A stretch of 38,787 nt of DNA, from positions 1 to 38,787 of the forward strand of contig PASN01000002.1 in assembly GCA_002711995.1 (NCBI GenBank). The letters run 5' to 3'. The position numbers and the translations under genes were made by a program. The stretch's first letter is position 1. Every line of letters begins with the position of its first letter. This document shows, in pieces, positions 35,409-38,787 of this stretch. The stretch is from Halobacteriovoraceae bacterium (GTDB lineage: Bacteria > Bdellovibrionota > Bacteriovoracia > Bacteriovoracales > Bacteriovoracaceae). The notes beneath the pieces are model-generated. The model was not told the origin of the DNA. It saw only the letters and a program-made list of their open reading frames with translations, and made no database searches.

Positions 35409-37022
35409 TTACATCCTAAATACGCCAAACTTAGTAGGCTCTATTTCTTTGTTATGAGCGACAGAAAGCGCCAACCCCAAGATATCTCTGGTTTGGGCAG
35501 GATCAATTATCCCATCATCCCAAAGTCTTGCTGTTGAATAATATGCGCTTCCCTCTTTTTCATATTTATCCAAGATCGGTTTTTGGAAGTTCCTGACTTC
35601 CTCTTCACTCATCTCTGCCTTACCTCTATACTTAAGTCCGTCCTGACGAACAGTTGTAAGAACATTGGCTGCCTGCTCTCCACCCATCACAGAGATTTTT
35701 GCATTAGGCCACATCCACAAGAATCTTGGGTCGTAAGCTCGTCCACACATCCCATAGTTTCCAGCGCCATAAGAGCCTCCGATAACCACAGTAAACTTTG
35801 GCACATTGGTTGTGGAAACTGCAGTCACCAACTTTGCACCATGCTTAGCGATGCCTTCATGTTCATACTGCTTGCCCACCATAAAGCCGGTGATATTCTG
35901 AAGAAACAGTATAGGTATATTTCTTTGAGAGCATAGTTCTATAAAGTGAGCGCCTTTTTGCGCACTTTCAGAGAACAAGATGCCGTTATTGCCGAGGATT
36001 CCGACTTCTTGATTGTGAATCTTTGCAAATCCACAAACCAAAGTTTCGCCAAATCTTGGCTTGAACTCATGAAAGCGTGATCCATCCACAAGTCTTGCTA
36101 TAATTTCTTTAACATCATAAGGAGTTCTTGAGTCCTTTGAGACAATTCCATAGATGTCATCAACAGGATGAGCAGGCTCCTCTGGCCTATTTAAATGAAA
36201 CTTTTTTTGTGGGTACTTAAAGTTTAGGTTTTCAATTACATTTCTTGTTAAGTGAAGTGCGTCCTCTTCATCCTGTGCGAAGTGGTCCGCAACACCACTT
36301 ATGCGAGTGTGAACATCTGCGCCACCCAACTCTTCTGCAGTAACTTCTTCTCCTGTAGCCGCCTTTACTAGTGGAGGTCCTCCCAAAAAGATTGTTCCAT
36401 TTTCTTTTACGATTATCGTCTCATCACTCATTGCAGGAACATATGCACCCCCTGCAGTACAAGATCCTAGAACTACTGCGACTTGAGGGATTCCCTTTGA
36501 GGACATTTGTGCTTGGTTGAAGAAAATTCGTCCAAAGTGATCTTTGTCCGGGAATACTTCATCTTGTTTTGGCAAAAAAGCTCCACCCGAATCCACGAGA
36601 TAAATACAAGGCAAGTTGTTTTGAAGTGCCACCTCTTGAGCTCGAAGGTGTTTTTTAACTGTTAATGGAAAATAAGTTCCTCCTTTAACAGTGGCATCGT
36701 TAGCCACGAACATACATTGAATTCCATGAACACTACCTATACCAGTAACAACTCCAGCACTTGGCACATCTTCTTCATAAACTCCATTTGCAGCAAGTGG
36801 GCTTAACTATAAAAAGGGTGAGCCATCATCAATAATTTTTTCAATTCTTTCACGGGCAAGGAGCTTGCCCCGAGACTTGTGCTTATCTACATACTTATCA
36901 CCACCACCCTGCTTTACCTTTTCCAGTTTGCCGAGCAGCTCTGACTTAAGTTCCAAGTGAAACTTCTTATTTTCCTCAAATTGTGCTGAGGAATTGTCGA
37001 CCATCGATTTAATAATTTCCAT
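35409..37022 (-). pseudogene. mccB: Carboxyltransferase (beta) subunit of methylcrotonyl-CoA carboxylase with one in-frame TAG
   Basis: The carboxyltransferase moves CO2 from biotin to 3-methylcrotonyl-CoA. The frame from 37022 runs to the stop at 35409 without any shift, about 537 codons, the usual length. One codon, 72 (36807-36809), is TAG, between GSPFL and [13 protein letters not shown]. The family normally reads S-P-F-L-E-L-S here, so GAG to TAG is the simplest change. The rest keeps [36 protein letters not shown] and the MCC-type [20 protein letters not shown]. The start has AGGA at good spacing. A restart at the internal GTG (36767) would lose the first 85 residues. TAG ends other genes here, so it is not globally reassigned. 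Confidence 0.9.
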
Positions 37023-37052
37023 GATGTTCCTAGTCCTAAAAATTTTTTGGAT

Positions 37053-37081
37053 ATCCTATCTAGGAAGCATAAAACTGACAA
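37053..37081 (-). promoter_or_regulatory. Promoter of the leucine-catabolism operon
   Basis: On the minus strand, -35 TTGTCA (37076-37081, 5 of 6 consensus) is followed by a 17-base spacer and -10 TAGGAT (37053-37058, 4 of 6). The start would be about 20-25 bases before the mccB ATG. Confidence 0.55.
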
Positions 37082-37094
37082 GTTTTGTTCAGTT
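37073..37094. repeat. Inverted repeat over the operon -35: operator or terminator
   Basis: AACTGA (37073-37078) and TCAGTT (37089-37094) are perfect arms with a 10-base centre that adds three more pairs with one bulge. It overlaps the -35 box, as a repressor site would. In the minus direction TTTAT follows it, so it might also be a weak terminator of the upstream membrane-protein gene. Confidence 0.5.
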
Positions 37095-37109
37095 CTCTTT
37101 TGCGCCGAA

Positions 37110-38787
37110 TTATGGTTTTGAAAAGTTATAAATATTGTTCCCTCTAAGGCCATTGTTTGTGTACTGAATCAATGCTTTTAGTTCCTCAAGTAGATCAGGT
37201 GAATCATCTTTTGAAGGTTCGAGTCCAAGGAGATCTTCAGATACAGAGAAATACTTTGGGGATGAACCATCAAAGCGAACCAACGCGTTATTACTTAGGA
37301 GGAAGTGTCCCCCTGAGTTAAAGTTAATCATTCTTCCTTCATCTTTATTAAAAACAGAAGAACCAAAATACAGCCTTTTCTCATGATTGATTTTTAAGAA
37401 GTCCAAGACACTTGGAAGAATGTCTGCATGCTGAGTAATTTTATTATTATTTACTGTTTTGAGATCAAAGCTAGGGTGAAAAAACATCAATGGAACTCTG
37501 TAACGGCCAAGCAATGTTTGATATTTCTTACTTTTAAGCTTCTGAGTGTGGTCAGCAGTAATAACAAAAAGGGTATTTTTAAACCATGGTTTGTCTTTGG
37601 CCTTTTCAAAAAACTTAGACAGAGCGTAGTCCGCATAACCAATGCTTTCGTGAATAGGAAGATTCCCCTTTGGGAACTTCCCTTTGAGCTCATCAGGGAT
37701 TGAATAAGGTTGATGTGAACTTAAGGTGAAAATTCCAGAGAAGAAAGGCTCTTTATGTCTATCCAGCTCGTCCACAACATAATTCAAATAATGATGATCA
37801 TACACTCCCCAGTGACCGTCATAGTGAGACTGGTTAGGGTAATCCTCCAACGCAAAATACTTCTCAAAACCGATTGAATAACAATAAGCATCGAAGTCCA
37901 TTGTTCCTCTCTTGCCTCCATGAAAAAAACTTGTGGAGTACCCCTCTTCCTTCAAGGCCCTAGGAAGTGGATAGAATTGATTCGATTGGTACTGGCTTTG
38001 ATAAATTGGAGTGCCAATTATTGAAGGAAAAGAAGTCATAATCGATGGTAAGGCCTCTATAGACCTGCGACCATTTGCGAAGTTCTTATTGAAATAAACT
38101 CCCTTCTCAGCAAGCTTAGAAAAGAATGGAGTAAAGCCCTCTTCAACATACTCTTGAGAAAGACTTTCTACGATTATAATTACAACATTTTGCTCTTTAA
38201 GCCCTAGTTCGGATTGGTCAAAGCTCCGTTTCTTAAAAAGTGCTTGAAATGCTTCCTCATCTGAAGAGAAAAACTTCAAAGCTGGAGCACCTTCTTTACC
38301 CAAAGAGCGCACAAGAGAATAGGCAGAGTTGAGGGCAAAATTTCCTAGTTCATAGGTTTTAAAGACAAAAGCTTGCTTAGGACTTAGACTTCTAAGCTGA
38401 AGTCCACCCCTTACACCAATACCGGTGAGAACAAAGACCAGTAAAGATAATGGCACAGCTTTGAACCACTTTACCTTTACTCCAGCACTTTTTCTTTGTG
38501 GGTAATAAAACCAAGATGCAACACCAAAACCAATGGACAAAAGACTTAAATACCAATGATTAAATATGAGTTGCAAAGATTGATCTTGAATATCACCACT
38601 TGTAAGAAAAAGATCATAAGTTAACTTTTTTCCATTAAAAGAGAAGTATTCATAGTCGCCCACGATAAAACTCAAAAATACAAAATTACCCAGAACAAAG
38701 AGAGACTTTAAGAACTTCTCATAAAATTTTGACCTATAAGGCACAAGACTAAATAGAATGAAAACCAAATTAGCAATTAATGTTGTT
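37110..38787 (-). CDS. LTA-synthase/phosphoglycerol-transferase-like membrane sulfatase-fold protein (5' end outside window)
   Basis: A partial protein of at least 558 residues whose open frame continues past the window's right edge (TLIANLVFILFSLV is a membrane segment there), so the TTG at 38768 is not a safe start. Several membrane segments come first, then a large extracytoplasmic sulfatase-fold domain: NVVIIIVESLSQE, FANGRRSIEALPSI (probable nucleophile region with Ser, where LTA synthase has Thr), SSHQPY, and a C-terminal ITADHTQ metal site. The family moves phosphoglycerol or phosphoethanolamine onto glycans or lipids outside the inner membrane. In a Gram-negative this would decorate periplasmic glucans, lipid A or polysaccharide; the substrate is not visible. 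It lies upstream of the leucine operon, which has its own promoter. Confidence 0.82.
   Translation of the reverse strand, partial: TTLIANLVFILFSLVPYRSKFYEKFLKSLFVLGNFVFLSFIVGDYEYFSFNGKKLTYDLFLTSGDIQDQSLQLIFNHWYLSLLSIGFGVASWFYYPQRKSAGVKVKWFKAVPLSLLVFVLTGIGVRGGLQLRSLSPKQAFVFKTYELGNFALNSAYSLVRSLGKEGAPALKFFSSDEEAFQALFKKRSFDQSELGLKEQNVVIIIVESLSQEYVEEGFTPFFSKLAEKGVYFNKNFANGRRSIEALPSIMTSFPSIIGTPIYQSQYQSNQFYPLPRALKEEGYSTSFFHGGKRGTMDFDAYCYSIGFEKYFALEDYPNQSHYDGHWGVYDHHYLNYVVDELDRHKEPFFSGIFTLSSHQPYSIPDELKGKFPKGNLPIHESIGYADYALSKFFEKAKDKPWFKNTLFVITADHTQKLKSKKYQTLLGRYRVPLMFFHPSFDLKTVNNNKITQHADILPSVLDFLKINHEKRLYFGSSVFNKDEGRMINFNSGGHFLLSNNALVRFDGSSPKYFSVSEDLLGLEPSKDDSPDLLEELKALIQYTNNGLRGNNIYNFSKP

Noticed and set aside
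36807-36809. Genome-wide reassignment of TAG
   Set aside because: uppP, the PepSY-like gene and the biotin carrier end properly at TAG at family-typical ends.

Overview
This window looks like chromosome from a Gram-negative, fairly low-GC (around 40%) bacterium. The large Cys-rich lipoproteins, the many exported proteins without clear families, the PilZ protein and the codon use (AGA for Arg, AT-rich third positions) suggest the Bdellovibrionota, perhaps a Bacteriovorax/Halobacteriovorax-type predator. That placement is inference: there is no rRNA or other strong taxonomic marker here, and I see no tRNA, CRISPR array, insertion sequence or prophage.

Layout, left to right. (1) 1-6829: housekeeping and signalling. 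These are typA/bipA, a membrane PilZ protein and a COG2509-type FAD protein (all minus strand), then cinA (plus), overlapping tail-to-tail with a pseudo-receiver/cNMP-binding protein. (2) 6862-15731: two giant divergent lipoprotein genes, a 1150-aa GLUG-repeat protein and a 1708-aa Cys-rich protein, separated by 290 bp. (3) 15728-18849: uppP (undecaprenyl-diphosphate phosphatase) translationally coupled to an FHA-RDD membrane protein. (4) 19049-25360: three plus-strand genes in one run. They encode a 1042-aa exported coiled-coil protein, an 886-aa lipoprotein with a gluzincin zinc-protease signature, and a 167-aa membrane-anchored protein whose C-terminus resembles a PepSY/FTP protease propeptide. 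(5) 25350-30868: metG, a Rep/UvrD helicase, a porin-like protein and a small lipoprotein, with a cluster of hairpins near 30453-30511. (6) 30964-37022: a leucine-catabolism (liu/mcc) operon on the minus strand, in the order mccB, liuC, mccA, a separate biotin carrier, hmgL and an enoyl-CoA hydratase. (7) 37110-38787: an LTA-synthase/phosphoglycerol-transferase-like membrane protein, cut by the window edge.

Main points. Both catalytic subunits of methylcrotonyl-CoA carboxylase are interrupted. mccB has a single in-frame TAG where the family usually has Glu (F-L-[E]-L-S-P). mccA is shifted by one base at an A7 run, A-AAA-AAA followed directly by TAG, where a -1 slip would restore the frame through the ATP-grasp glycine loop. 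Everything else in both genes is full length. Candidate explanations are recent decay of leucine use, recoding, or sequence error. The second main point is the protease lipoprotein with a separate, TAATG-coupled propeptide-like membrane protein. This may be a zymogen split into two genes, next to a large exported coiled-coil protein of unknown role.
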